A stretch of DNA of 64,000 nt from Sphagnum magellanicum (lineage: Eukaryota > Streptophyta > Sphagnopsida > Sphagnales > Sphagnaceae), in NCBI GenBank assembly GCA_021904315.1, contig CM038918.1:17871349-17935348 (forward strand). The letters run 5' to 3'. Positions 12,701 to 24,869 of the stretch are shown in pieces. Made by a program: the position numbers and the translations under genes. Numbering within the stretch: position 1 is the stretch's first letter; each line of letters begins with the position of its first letter. The notes below the pieces were generated by a model. It was not told the origin of the DNA, did not search any database, and saw only the letters and a list, made by a program, of their open reading frames with translations.

Positions 12701-13315
12701 GAAACTAAGACTAAGATGTTTATAAATTAAAGGTAGGTGAAACTACCATCTTAGTCCCAAATAGTGTTGATATTCTCACCTACATTGTTGAATGTGTTGA
12801 ATTGATCTTTGATTAAAAATGGAACCAACCATTAATAATGTAATCAATAATTTTGAATAGTTTTTGAAATTGAAACCAATAGGTCTTTGATTCTTGAATA
12901 GTTCAAGAATTTGAACCAATGGTTTTTTTAAAAATTGGAAGGATCCAACATTTTGCAGTATCCACTTGGGTGAAATATTGGCACCTACATTAGTACCTTC
13001 ACCTTGTTGAATGAGTTTTCTTTTAGATAAATGCTATGTTTGTTGATGGAAAATTTTAATTGGGATGGAAAGACCTTAATTTTGTCCAAGGACCATATAC
13101 TTATTTATGATGTTTTGAAGTTGTTAAAAGAACTTTGGGATGTTTACCATGGTGCTAATGTAAGTGTTGGTTCACCCAAGGGGTGGTGGTCAAATATACT
13201 AGATGAATGTTGGGCCTTTTTTTTTCCTGTTTTTTCTTTATATACCAAATAGGACCCCTAAAGTCAAATGGCATGATTTAGTGTAAACGATTGTCAAGTG
13301 TTATTTGAAGGGTAT
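12701..13315. other. non-coding, matches 43900-44878 of copy 2
   Basis: No gene recognised. A short plus-strand open frame (13031-13252) has a partly disrupted counterpart in copy 2 and no known domain. Copy 2 carries about 360 extra bases (around 44060-44417) with an ATTTTG microhomology at the edges. Confidence 0.5.
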
Positions 13316-14331
13316 TGTCACAACTCTAACCTTAAGCTCACCACCAAGGCAAAGGCTTGCAAAGGTGCAGGCCAAGAGTGAAGCCTGGGAGTCACATTTC
13401 ATGTTCCTGGGAATGCAAGAAAATGTGAGGGAGTGAACCCTCACACTCCCAATTGAGCTCCCACTTTGGGAGTTGGAGTCCCAATGGACTTTCAAATCTT
13501 CAGAAGGTAATTGCAAAGGTCAAAACTCATTGGATTGAGAAATCCTTTATATCATTGGAAAGCTCTTGGAACTTGGATGTCTAAAATGGGCTCACATGAC
13601 CCATTTAAATACTTAAAACATAAGTTGTGGCCAAAAGAAGGGCCGGGAGTCAAATTGTTAATTTGGCTCCTAACCACTAAAAGTCAGGAATCGCCCTAAT
13701 TTCCTTGCATGCAAGAGGCATGGCACATGCTATTGGAAAGATCTCAATGTTGTTTTAAACTTCATTTTAATCGGAGGTTTGCACACAAAGTTATGGGCCC
13801 CCAAAGTTGTGAAAGTCTTAATTGAGAAAATTTTGGGACTCCAACTTGGGAATTATGGGACAAAATGACATTTGGGTGCTAACCTCGTGGTCAGGCATAG
13901 AGAATATTATGAAGGGAAAGGTGGTGGCTTCCCCAAATTCAGGCCGTGGTGAGTCTTGTGAGTCTGTGCTTGCCCGTGGCTCATCCGTGCACCAAAAATG
14001 CTCCAACTATGTAATAACTAACTTGTTGTTTGGTTCGTGCAAGTCTGTGAGAGTAATTGACCCGCCTGTCACTTTTCCTAATCCCATTTCGAAATTCGTC
14101 CATGCACCAAAAGTGTTCCAATAATGCATTAACTAACTTGTTGTTTGGTTTGTGCAGGTCTGTAGAATAATTGACCCCCTTGTCACTTTTCCTAATCCCA
14201 TCCCGAAGCTCTAGCACGCCCTTCTATCCTAAAGTGCTACGAGCCAAGGAACATGTTCCGACTCCTTCTCCTTCCATAGTTTTCACCTTTGGACTTGCAG
14301 TTGAATCCATTAAGGAGTTTGGGGTGCATAA
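13316..14331 (+). mobile_element. old solo LTR, same family as the 33021 gypsy element
   Basis: The stretch begins TGTCACAACTCTAACC and aligns along its length with the LTRs at 33021 and 39305, ending GGGGTGCATAA opposite GGATTGCGTCA. It is flanked by GGTAT (13311-13315) and GATAT (14332-14336), a 5-bp target duplication with one change. Copy 2 has the empty site near 44875 (GAAGGGTACGAATT). Its length of 1016 against 943 is explained largely by an internal tandem duplication of about 115 bp (about 13990-14104 and 14105-14217). Most CpG sites of the young LTR are TG or CA here, as expected for methylated transposon DNA. Confidence 0.93.
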
Positions 14332-14336
14332 GATAT

Positions 14337-15400
14337 GAATTTAATTTATAAACTTCCTTTTTTGGTCGAAATGAAAATTCCATTGCAAAAAAAGAACTGG
14401 TATAAGAAAACAAAGTAACTAGGAAGACAACCAACCATAACCAACTAAGAACATTAGTTACCAAATAAAATTACCATTTACCAATAATTAATAGCACCAC
14501 CTTTTTTTTTAACCATTGCAGGTGCATATGGCATGGTGAAAGCATTAAGTCTTATCAAAATATTTAGATAGTTTTTTTTTTTCAAGATGTAAATCATGAT
14601 TTATTGCAATGTGTGTTGCCACTCAACACAATTGCAATAAAAAAAGCCCTCCCATATAACCTTCCCTAGCTTAACGTCCCACCACCTATTGTTATTGTAA
14701 ACAATATCATTCATTTCAATCCAAATGGAACATGAAGATACATCCCAAAGTAAAGTCCAAATGAAGTTAAACTTCCTAAGGCTATTAGGTAGCCTTTTGT
14801 TAAACAAACATTGTTCTACATTTAGGGCTTTCCAAATTTCAATAGAGTTGGTAGGCAACTTGAGACTACATAGGAAGCCAAATGCCAACTCCCAAGTTTT
14901 TTTGGCTTTCAAGCATTGCCAAAACCTATGCATTGTTGACTTAAGCATCAAGGAGTCACATAAAGTGTACTCTAATTGGATGTTGTGATTCACCTTGGCC
15001 TTCCATGTATTACTGACAAGGGTTTCATGCCATGCACAAACCAAATGAATTCAAAATTTTTTTTGATTTTCCATTCATCCACACATCGTTCCACTTTAAT
15101 TGAAAGCTTGGTGGGAGGATTTGCTACCATTTTGCAAGCACATCATGAGTAAGGGTCTTCTTTGGATTCAATAGTTGGATGCCTAACTTTGTCCTATCAT
15201 TTCTACCTAGCTATCTCATCACCATAATAGAGGGTCAAAGATTGGTTTAATAAAAGGTCCATAGAACAACTTGAAAGTCTTTCAAATCAAACTTTGTCAT
15301 GCACAAACTCTAACTATCCTTAGGGAGCCCATGAATATTCTTTTGCCTTGCAATGGGTTATCAACCCTAACATGGTTCCAACCTTGGGATTTCAACTTTG
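14337..15400 (-). mobile_element. LINE relic (zf-RVT-like C-terminal region), copy 1
   Basis: Minus-strand frame 15044-14601 (147 codons) contains STMHRFWQCLKAKKTWELAF followed by FIWTLLWDVSSCSIWIEMND. This fits the H-x3-C-x2-A/K-x3-W plus W..LLW.....W...N pattern found downstream of the reverse transcriptase in plant L1-type retrotransposons. Flanking sequence to about 15400 gives broken frames that could be further LINE sequence. No poly-A end or target duplication was defined. The element predates the duplication because copy 2 has the same relic. Confidence 0.55.
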
Positions 15401-18146
15401 GTTTGAAGGACATACTCCAATTTAGATCAAAACTATTTTGAAATACAAAAAACCCCAACTAGTGTCTATTTTCTAAAAATTGTAGATACTTACCTAGACC
15501 CCAACTTTTGTTACAAAATTTTCATAGATGCCTACCCAAACTCACAAACTTTTACAAAAGTAAAGATGAATGATATCATCCAAATATGTATTTATCTAGG
15601 GGTACTTATTATTTTATTTTATATCTTTTTTCCAAAAGGAACCATTTGATTGGCCATCACCAATATTTTTGAAACATGGGCCACTCCCCAACATGGAAGC
15701 TTAAATATACTTCCCTCCCCAAAATATAAACATGTTTTGTCATACTTCCCCTTGGCCCCTAGGCCAAACAATATGTGATTAAAATGAGGTGTTATTGGGA
15801 ACATCCTTCAAACACATTGGCCTAGGGCACTTGGGGTACCTAATGAGAACATTTTGAGAACTTGATGGGACAAACAGAAAACAAGGGTTTTTTTGCATTG
15901 CAAACCTAAAACTTGGAGATTTCATGTGAACCTCCAAGTAGACAAGGCTTTTTTTTCATCTCCATTTTTTGGTTTTTTGTTCCCAATGGAGTAAACTTCG
16001 TCTCATGTGAAGGTTTCCAATTATGTACCAAATTACATATTACTTGTTAAAGTTGCCTTGGCTTATAAATAAGTAATAGCTAGAGTAAACAAATCATTCA
16101 AAGAAAACAAGAAGAAGAAAAAAAGTTCAAAATTCATTCCATACACTTGACCACCACCCCTTCGGTGAACCAGCACCCACAGTAACACCATGTACCATGG
16201 TAAAAATCCCAACCAAAGTGTTTTTTAGCAGCTTCTAAACCCTACAAATAGGTACATGGTCCCTGGACAAAATCAAGGTCTCTCCATCTGAATTTTAAAT
16301 TCCAGTGGACAAATATATCGTCAATCCAAAAGAGGACTCACTCCGGAAGGTGAAGATACCACCGTAGGTGTATTCACACTTGGTGTTAAGGACCCTAGTA
16401 TTAAGTGCCCTAACACCAAGCTATTCATTTAGGACTGAAACCTATTTCCCACTAAGATTTTACATTAAGTTAACATTCACTTAATATTAAACAGTCAACC
16501 ATCAAACATTTATTTATTTATTTATTTCCTTGAGTGCCACCTAAGATGCCACCTAGATTTTCACTTAATACCAACTTAACATTAGGTGTGAATGCACCTT
16601 AACATCATTAACACTTTGCGATATTTTTAATTGCCCTAGTACCTAGGCTGCTCTGCCAGCAAGGTGCCTAATAATTAGATTTTATGTCAATTATGTTTGG
16701 CAATAGAAATGATAATATTCTACAATTCAACATTATTTTAAATAATGAAGCTTATTGTGCTTGAGAGCTTGAAGCTTCATTCAGATCAGTCTCTTTTCAT
16801 TTTGTTGTAAATGTTTTTTAAGAAGAAAAAATTGCCGAATTTCTATAAAAAACTCGTTTTTTTTGGAGGTGTCGCCATATCCATGGCTACTGGGTCTACA
16901 AATTTATGAGTTCTCTTGGAAAAGAGTCAGCAGCTAAGTTAAAATCTATGTACGTTAATCATGTAAGTTAAAAATTAAGCAAGCTCTGTCCAGTACATTG
17001 ATTCATATTAATTAGTTTTGCCCTGCCAAGAGATAAGATGTTGTACATCTACCGACTGTGTCCACACTCTGAACACCCAAAAAAATCCGTTCCAATCTAA
17101 ACACTTTCACGAAAGAAACTGGTTCACCTGATGTGGAATGGGTTCTAATAACATAAAACTTCCCAAAGTTGCATCCAATGCGATAGTCCCCGTCCCTGTT
17201 GGGACAGGGCCCAACAAATTGAAGTCTTCTATGAACAGAAGGGAAATTCTATGAAAGGGAATGATTGAAAATGAATGAAGATTTTTTTTTTAATAAGTCC
17301 TATACGAAGTTGCTTTAAAGTGAAGTTTGGAAGGGACTTTGTTGCTGGCGAAGGGATTAAGTTGCCCACCCTCCCCACCTTCCAAACAGGGTTTCTTTTA
17401 AGGATTTTGTGATGTAGCCAAAGTGGTGATCATCCAGAAAATAATTTAGCCAGATTCGGCTACATAATAGATATGAAGGTTTTTTTTAAAAAAACAACAG
17501 AATCCTTCTATATTCTTGGCTACCTTCTGGAAGTTATCATAAGCCTCTGGCAATTTGGAATTTTTTAAATTTGAAATCTGACAAATTTGGGCCATCTTTC
17601 CCATGAAAAATCCTCCTTTGTATGGGTCAAAATCATATTTTTCAAGTCGAAACTTGGCGAAAATATAGAAGCCAGGAAAAGAAAACGCTGCTTCCAACAC
17701 GCTTCCAAATGGCTAGATTTTGGGACCCACTCAAATTTCCTGGGCGGCAATGCACTCCTAGCATATTCTGAAAGGGTTTTCTCCTCTCCATTTCTGCATT
17801 ACTTTGTCCTAGTTTCTCAACTCAGAATCTGAAGGATTCTTCCCCAGCTCTTCTGTCCCAGTTCTGTGTCATTTCCTTTGCCTTGATCATTTCTGCTGCT
17901 GCAACAACGACTAGAAAATTCAACCTCACACACTTTCTTTTCTGCTGCTTCAAATTTTACAAATGTGGGTACTTAGGAGACTATCTCTGGGTTGATCGAC
18001 TTGTACTTCTTCCTTCCCTCTTTTGTTGTGGTTCTTACATCTCACTTTGTTGCTTGATTTTGTGAAAAACGTTTCAAGACAAGAGAGATTAGAGGACTCG
18101 CTTGCAGCACAGTAAAGTTGAAGGGAGCGGAGTCTGTTATCATTAG
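15401..18146. other. upstream region of P450 copy 1, non-coding
   Basis: No separate gene is recognised. The last 300 bases or so before 18147 should hold the P450 5' UTR and promoter; I could not fix a TATA box there. A TATAAATA at about 16064 lies 2 kb upstream and is not assigned. A minus-strand frame around 17270-17020 stays open in both duplicates, but its residues match nothing I know. At 17001-17019 copy 1 carries 19 bases that occur in inverted orientation in copy 2. Confidence 0.5.
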
Positions 18147-20944
18147 ATGGCATATTTCAGGGACCAGATGTGGTCCATACTGTTTGCATCTCTGCTCACC
18201 GTGTTGTTGATGTGGGTTGTATACATCTTTATGGGGATGGTGGATAAGTTGGTAATTACTCCCCTAAGGATCAAGAGAATTATGAATCAGCAAGGCGTGA
18301 AAGGGCCCTCTGCATATTGGGTTCTGGGAAATATTCTCGAGATTAATAAGATAGTCCGGGCAGAAGCAAAGAAGGATATGAAGACTGGAGACTATGATAT
18401 TATGTCTCATGTTCAGCCTTATGAAGCTCAAAACTGCCAAGCCTATGGTGAGTGCTGAATCTGTTAACCTGAAACATTAGAGCAGCCATCTCTGTTGAGT
18501 GGTTGCTATGATTGTTGAAGATCTAGTAATTGCTAAGCTCTTCAGGAGTCAAATCAAGATGTATCTATTGTGGTAGAGCCAATGTCTATTTAGACTCCCT
18601 CATCTTTCCCAATTTTCATTTTCACATTGAATTTGCAATTTGGTAAGCTTCATTGAACTTTTTGTGCAACTCTAGAACACTATTTGAAACTCTATTTGTC
18701 TACAGTTTTCTAGACAAAACTTGGAAACCTCACACAAACCATTCTTATGAAGGAAGTCCCTTTTGGAAAATGGAACTAAAACTAATGGTACTAATGTGAT
18801 TTTAGGATAAACATTCCAGAGCTTTTGGCTTAAATCTTAATGGGTAATCCAATCCAACTTTGCAATTTTTTGTTGTAGTTAGTTTGATCTTATGGATTTA
18901 CATATGAAAAGGATGATCCCAAGTGAAGAACAATCAATGATTGCTTGTCAGGAAAGATGCATATGTGGTGGTTCGGATGGCAAGCGACAATTAGAATAGC
19001 AAATCTTGATCTCATCAAACAAGTTTTGGCAAAGGATGTGTTCCCAATGCCTCAAATACACTTTGAATTTTTAAGTGAATTGATGGGAAAGGGCTTGATA
19101 ACAACTGAAGGAGAAGAATGGGCTTTCCATCGTCAAATTGTGAACCCTGCCTTCCATCAAGAAAAGCTCAAGGTGCGATATTGCAAATATGTATGATGAC
19201 TATTTGGAAATAATATTCAACAGTCAACATTCTATATATATAGAATGACAATTCTTCTATATGTTCAAAAATTTAGAATCTCATACTCACTTGAAAATCT
19301 TGGAAATATTGATGAAAATCTTGGAAATATTGATGAAAATCTTTGTGGTTGTCCACCCACCCATGTCCAAAACATAAGTTTTTGATGGGGTTATATTGCA
19401 ACAAATGTGACTCTTCCAACCATGCTTGCGTATGTTGTCCACTCGTCTTGATGGTAGTTGGACATGGGTGATAAATACCTCATGCTTTTCAACATTTTGG
19501 GACTAACATTGATTTTATGCATAGGCAATGGTACCAATAATGGAAAAAAGTGCATCATCAATGGCAAATGAATTGGAAGAGAAAGTGAAGGATGGTGGGG
19601 GTTGTGTGGAGTTGGAAGTGAGTCATTACATGGCAAATGTGACAGCCGACATAATTGCACATACATCATTTGGGAGTAGCTATGAAAAAGGAAGAAAAGT
19701 GTTTGAACACCAACTTTCACTTTTCAACCTTGCACTTGAAAGACTTCAATTTTTTATAATACCAGGATAGAGGTTCTTTCAATCCTCCTTCTCGTGTTGT
19801 TTGAATTTTTTTTCCCACCAACTCACATAATTTGGAATAGGATATTGGGCCTAATCATATTAATTTAGGTGATTACATGCATTTTAATGTTTATAAAAAA
19901 AATTCATGTCCATGTCTTGAAAACCACATAATTTCACAAAGCTCATGAGTTTTTAAGTTTGTAAATTTCTTATATTTCTAATGTTGTTGCACTCTTAAAT
20001 TATTTGTTATGTGTGTTTTTGCAGAATTCTTCCCACACCACTAAATATCAAAATTCTTATGACCCAAATTGCCATTTCAAGGTCTCTTAAGGAAATTATT
20101 CAAGCGCGAAAATATATGGTGAATATGACCAAGAATGCTTCATATGGAGATGATTTGTTGGGTCTCATGCTCACTGCAACATCACAAAAAACTCAAGATG
20201 TGAAGGGTGGAAAGGTTCATTTTGGCATGCAACAATTGATGGATAATTGCAAGACATTCTTCTTTGCAGGATATGAAACAACTACAACTCTTCTCACATG
20301 GACCATGATGCTTTTGGCATCTCATACCACCTGGCAAGAATGTGTTCGTGCTGAAGTCATAGATGTGTGTGGAGATGGTGATCATCCATTCAATGCCGAC
20401 ATGCTTGACAAATTGAAAATGGTATTTCCAATTTTTTGTCAATCCATTTGAGTTTTTCTTCTATGCACATTTTTTAACACAACTAATTGGTTGTTATGTG
20501 GTTGGTTGGGGGGTGTAGTTAACAATGATTTTAAATGAAACACTTCGTTTATTTCCACCAGTTGTGGATCAATCTAGAGAGGTGGTAATGGATGTAAAGT
20601 TGGGAGATTTGGACATCCCAAAAGGATCAATGTTATATTTTCCTAGGCTTTCCATTCACCATGACCCTAAGCTATGGGGAACAGACGTGCATGAGTTCAA
20701 ACCAGAACAATTTGCTAATGGTGTTGCAAAAGCAACCAAACACCCTTTAGCTTTTATGCCTTTTTCTTTTGGGCCAAGGTTTTGTGTGGGGCAAGGGTTT
20801 GCTATGGAGGAAGCAAAATCTATATTAGTTGTGATATTGCGACGATTTCATTTTCAACTTTCATTTAATTATCGTCATGCACCATGTTTTTGGGGCACTT
20901 TGAAACCCAAGTATGGTGTGCTGGTGATGTTGGAATCCTTGTGA
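18147..20944 (+). pseudogene. CYP72-clan cytochrome P450, copy 1 (nonsense-disrupted)
   Basis: Five exons as in copy 2: 18147-18447, 18952-19172, 19525-19772, 20025-20421 and 20519-20944. Splice sites are all GT-AG and exon lengths match copy 2 exactly. Residue 256, tyrosine in copy 2 (TAT in the IIPGYR stretch), is TAG here (19768-19770), four bases before the exon 3 donor, so translation would stop before the I helix and heme site. The PERF motif reads PEQF at 451-454, losing the arginine that pairs with the ExxR motif. FAGYETT, ETLR and FSFGPRFCVG remain. Exons 4 and 5 are otherwise open, so inactivation looks recent. A truncated N-terminal protein or stop readthrough is possible but unlikely to give a working enzyme. 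An in-frame TAG lies directly before the ATG. Confidence 0.9.
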
Positions 20945-22052
20945 TTTCATGACAATGCAAGCCCATACATGATTAGTAAACATGCACTAAAACCTTTAGC
21001 ACCTATTTTAGGTTTAGTTGTAGAAATATTCATAATATTTATATATGTGATAGAAAACATGTATGGGTACGCTTCACAATATTATGGGCGTAATGAGTGT
21101 AATTCTTATTCAAAATTATTAATACATGTTAAGAATTTCACACAATAAATTGAAAAATTGTCATTTCACGATTAAACTTGCATTAATAGCCATTAAAATG
21201 CCATTATAAACTTATATTGTGTAGGATCCATGTAAAAAATGACAAAATTTTCCATGTGTCATAATTGATGCAACTTTAGATTCAAATGATATCAAAGGTA
21301 AAAAAGCATTTAGATCTTTGGTTTTGCATTATAATGCAAACCTAAGATGTGCTCCATAAACTTTTAGTTGAAAAAGGGCAGGGGACCTATAAGATGAGAT
21401 TAGGATGAGCTCATAAATCAAATTCATGATCATATCAAATTACATGAACTAATAAGAAAAGCTAGTTAATGTTGTTTGGACCAAAATGGTGCAAAAATAA
21501 ACAATAGAACAAAATAGATTCACAATATACATGACAATTTAAACTTGGGAAGAGTTGTCACTCTCTTCCTTATAGTATATTTTGTAGTTCATTTTGGGAG
21601 CTACATTATCAAAATGGCATTTTTTTTAGAAGACTCTTAAATGAAAGTTTCAAAATTGTCAAGTTATTAGTTTAGCCATTTTGGGGGTTCATAACTTTTT
21701 TGTTTAGCCTTCAATTCAAAAGCTCTCAAAGTTTGTATCCCTTGGAAAGAGATTTTCAAAAAAATATCAAATTTATCAATTGGAGTTGATTTGATCTCTT
21801 TCATGGACAATTTGGTGGGCATGAATCATTTGATAATTTCACTCCCAACATTGGAAATGGCCATAACTTGTGTTTTGGGTCTTTGATTTGAAAATTCAAC
21901 CCCACATTATTTATCTACTCTTCAAGACCTTTGTAATGGTCTAAAGAAAGTTCAAATTGGACAAGGTTGGTCCCACAAAACTTGTTTCAACAAAATTTAA
22001 TACCTTGGGATTCCCAACTTCGAAACTCAAAATTTACATGGAAATGTTGAAA

Positions 22053-22945
22053 ATTGTTGAAAGTGGCATAATTTATTGTTTTTGTTTTGCTTTCCCTTGT
22101 TGATGGAACATGTCACCCAATATGCCACCTTATGGTTGTAAAAAAACTACATGTTATCTATAGGATGTACATTGAATGTACCCAATCCTCTTAATCCCAT
22201 CATTGAATCAAGATTAAGTTTGATTCAAAATAAATTTTGAGTTACAAAATAATTATCATGCACATTCTAAAAGTTTTTTATTTGATTTTAGGATTACCAA
22301 AAGATTGCCACCAAGAAAAAGTTCATCGCACATTGTCATATTTGTTATATGTCACCATTTTTTTGCCTAAAACGGCTAACCTTTCACATAAAAGAGATGA
22401 GTGATTTCTCACCTCTTGTATTTTATATTGGATACAAAATTTTGTTATGGTCGTGCTTTGTGTTTTCCAAAGATGTGAAGGAGAATGAGGGGTTTTGAAA
22501 GCTTCAAAACCATTTGGTTAAGGATTTTGTGTTTTCTTTTCTATCACCTTTCATCAACTACAAGAGAGCTTTCATTTTCTATTTATTGTTTTTTCTCCTT
22601 TTTGTGTTTTGTTTTTTTTTGTCAACTCTATGACAAAATGATTATGTGATGAAATAATGAAAGTTTAGAGCTTATGACCTTTGCAAAATCTTCATTCAAT
22701 TCTTAAGCTACCTTTCATGTTTTTAGTCATTTCGCACTAACTACTCCTTGTTTTTTCACCTTGTGACCTCAACCTCAAATCAATGTGAAAAAATGAATGT
22801 GTGAACAGCAAGTTGAAACAAGAGGTCGCAAGTTGCAAGCCCTATTTACTATCACCCAACATTTGACGTTCCTTATTTTTCTTATTTTTTGTTTTTCACC
22901 TTTCACCAATCTTGACTTGGATTTTGTTTTTCTTTACACTTTTAG
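22053..22945. repeat. diverged direct repeat, unit a of copy 1 (truncated)
   Basis: Resembles 25690-26890 in order and content, sharing CACCCAATATG, GATTGCCACCAAGAAAAAGTT, GTGATTTCTCACCTCTTG and TTTCACCTTCTTGATA-type landmarks. Only the right half remains; the left half is inside the segment missing from copy 1. Confidence 0.7.
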
Positions 22946-24869
22946 GCTTTCACATTCTTGATATTCATTGAAAGAACAAGTGGTGAATAAAGTAAGGTTC
23001 TCGTGTAGTGGAGCCATGCCACAAAAAGGTGTGATGGAATAATTGCATGTGGGATGGTGGAAAGGGTTTTTTTGTTTAGATTTATCAAATAGTGTCACTT
23101 GCTAAAAGAGATATAACATATCTGGTGTGGTGTAGACTAAATACCTAATGCGATCTAGACTTCTTGGCCGTGCCTTGTTAGGCAAGGATATTATGTTTAG
23201 ATTCAATATAGTAGTGTGAAGATATAGTAGGTCTATTTTTATACTAGCATTTTTGAAAGATGATATTTTGGCTTATGTTGACATTTGGAATTAGTTTCAT
23301 TGAGACAATTTCTTTCCAAATTATAATGAATAATAGAAAATAAAATTCACTTTTGAGTTTTTAACTATGTTTATTTTTCTAAAAATTTAAAACATTTCAG
23401 GATTCATTGTCTTCTAATTACTTTTACTTATGAAGGCTAAACCTATCACCAACCTTATAAAAATTCTTAAGTGCTCTTGTGAACATTAATTGGAAATAAT
23501 TTTCAACTAGCAATTGATAGGTTTTTAATTTACCTTAATAGCTATGTCTTTCCCCTAAGTGGAAAAATGAAGGAAATGTGAAATATGGTGACCTTTTTAT
23601 AGCATCACATAGCCAAAGGCTGACAAAACATATATGAAAAATTAGATAATCATAATGTCAAGTGTACATTACGAAGCATGGAGCTCAACTTTTGTGAACA
23701 CATCAAAAATGCTAAGATTGGAGTTGCATTTGCTACTAAAAAACAATTGAGTACAAAACAATACCAATCTTCCCATCACTAAATTTTTCTCCCTTTTATG
23801 AATCACTTGCAATAGAAATCAACTTTGCCACCTTTTAATTAGCCTCCCTCCCTCCTTCAATTAATAGTTGATCAACCAAAAGAAAATTGTCAACCATCAA
23901 TCCTAGGCATTTAGACATCAAAAAATTGGCATTAATGTCTAGAGTTTCCACCACAAGTTATTAGGAACAAAAGGATTTTGCCATAATAGTTATTAGTGGT
24001 GGGTAGTGACCAACAACTTCTAATGGACCATGAGGGATGGTTGGTGGGTGGGTAGGAAACATTTTCTCATTGGCTTCAATTTCCCCTTGTTTCTTAACCA
24101 CATTGATTATTTGAGTTGTTATTTGTATTATCTACCTATTGGCCCACTAGCCCTTTCCTACCTAGTAACCATTTACATTCATCACTTACCTAACTTAGCC
24201 ACATATTGTCAAACCTATCTATGTATATACAAGATCTATACATTTTTTACAAGATAGTTTACCAAGGTGAGATTCTATGTGAACTTTTGGTTAGGGTTTA
24301 CCACAATTAGGTACTAATGTTATGTGGTTATGTGCATTATAGAAAAAGGCCAATTCCAAATTTTTAATTATTTAAAATTAAATAATTTTTACATTTGATT
24401 TTTTAAAATTATCCAAATCAAAGAAACCAATTTTGTTAATTATTTCAAAAAAATTGCACAACCAATTTAGTTTCCAAGAAATAATTAGCAATTTCTGGTT
24501 TTTTTTTTTAAAGTTTAAAATTGTGCTTATATACCATATCCACATATTTTATTTTTGACATTTATGGTTGGAGTCCTAAGAACCACCTCAATAACCTCAA
24601 AGGTTTGTTCTAATGTTGGTTTGTCACTAATTGTTTTCATAAAATTAAAGGCAATTTTATTTTTTCAAATGGGTCCTAATTAGGCTATCAATATTTGGGA
24701 GTAATAATTGTTGGTTATGCATAAAGGTAAGTTATCAAGTGATTATCCTATTGGTTAATTAATTAGTTACAGGGATTTTTTTTAAAAAATTAACAATTTT
24801 TTCTATCATAAAAATGTGAAGTGTTTTAGAATTAATAACCTACTTGGATGATAACCAAAACATTTGGCT

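Noticed and set aside
13031-13252. 73-codon plus-strand frame upstream of the solo LTR
   Set aside because: Its copy 2 counterpart is disrupted and no family matches; neighbouring DNA is decayed repeat.
16064-16071. TATAAATA as the P450 promoter
   Set aside because: It is about 2.1 kb from the start codon, with no evidence for a 5' UTR intron linking them.
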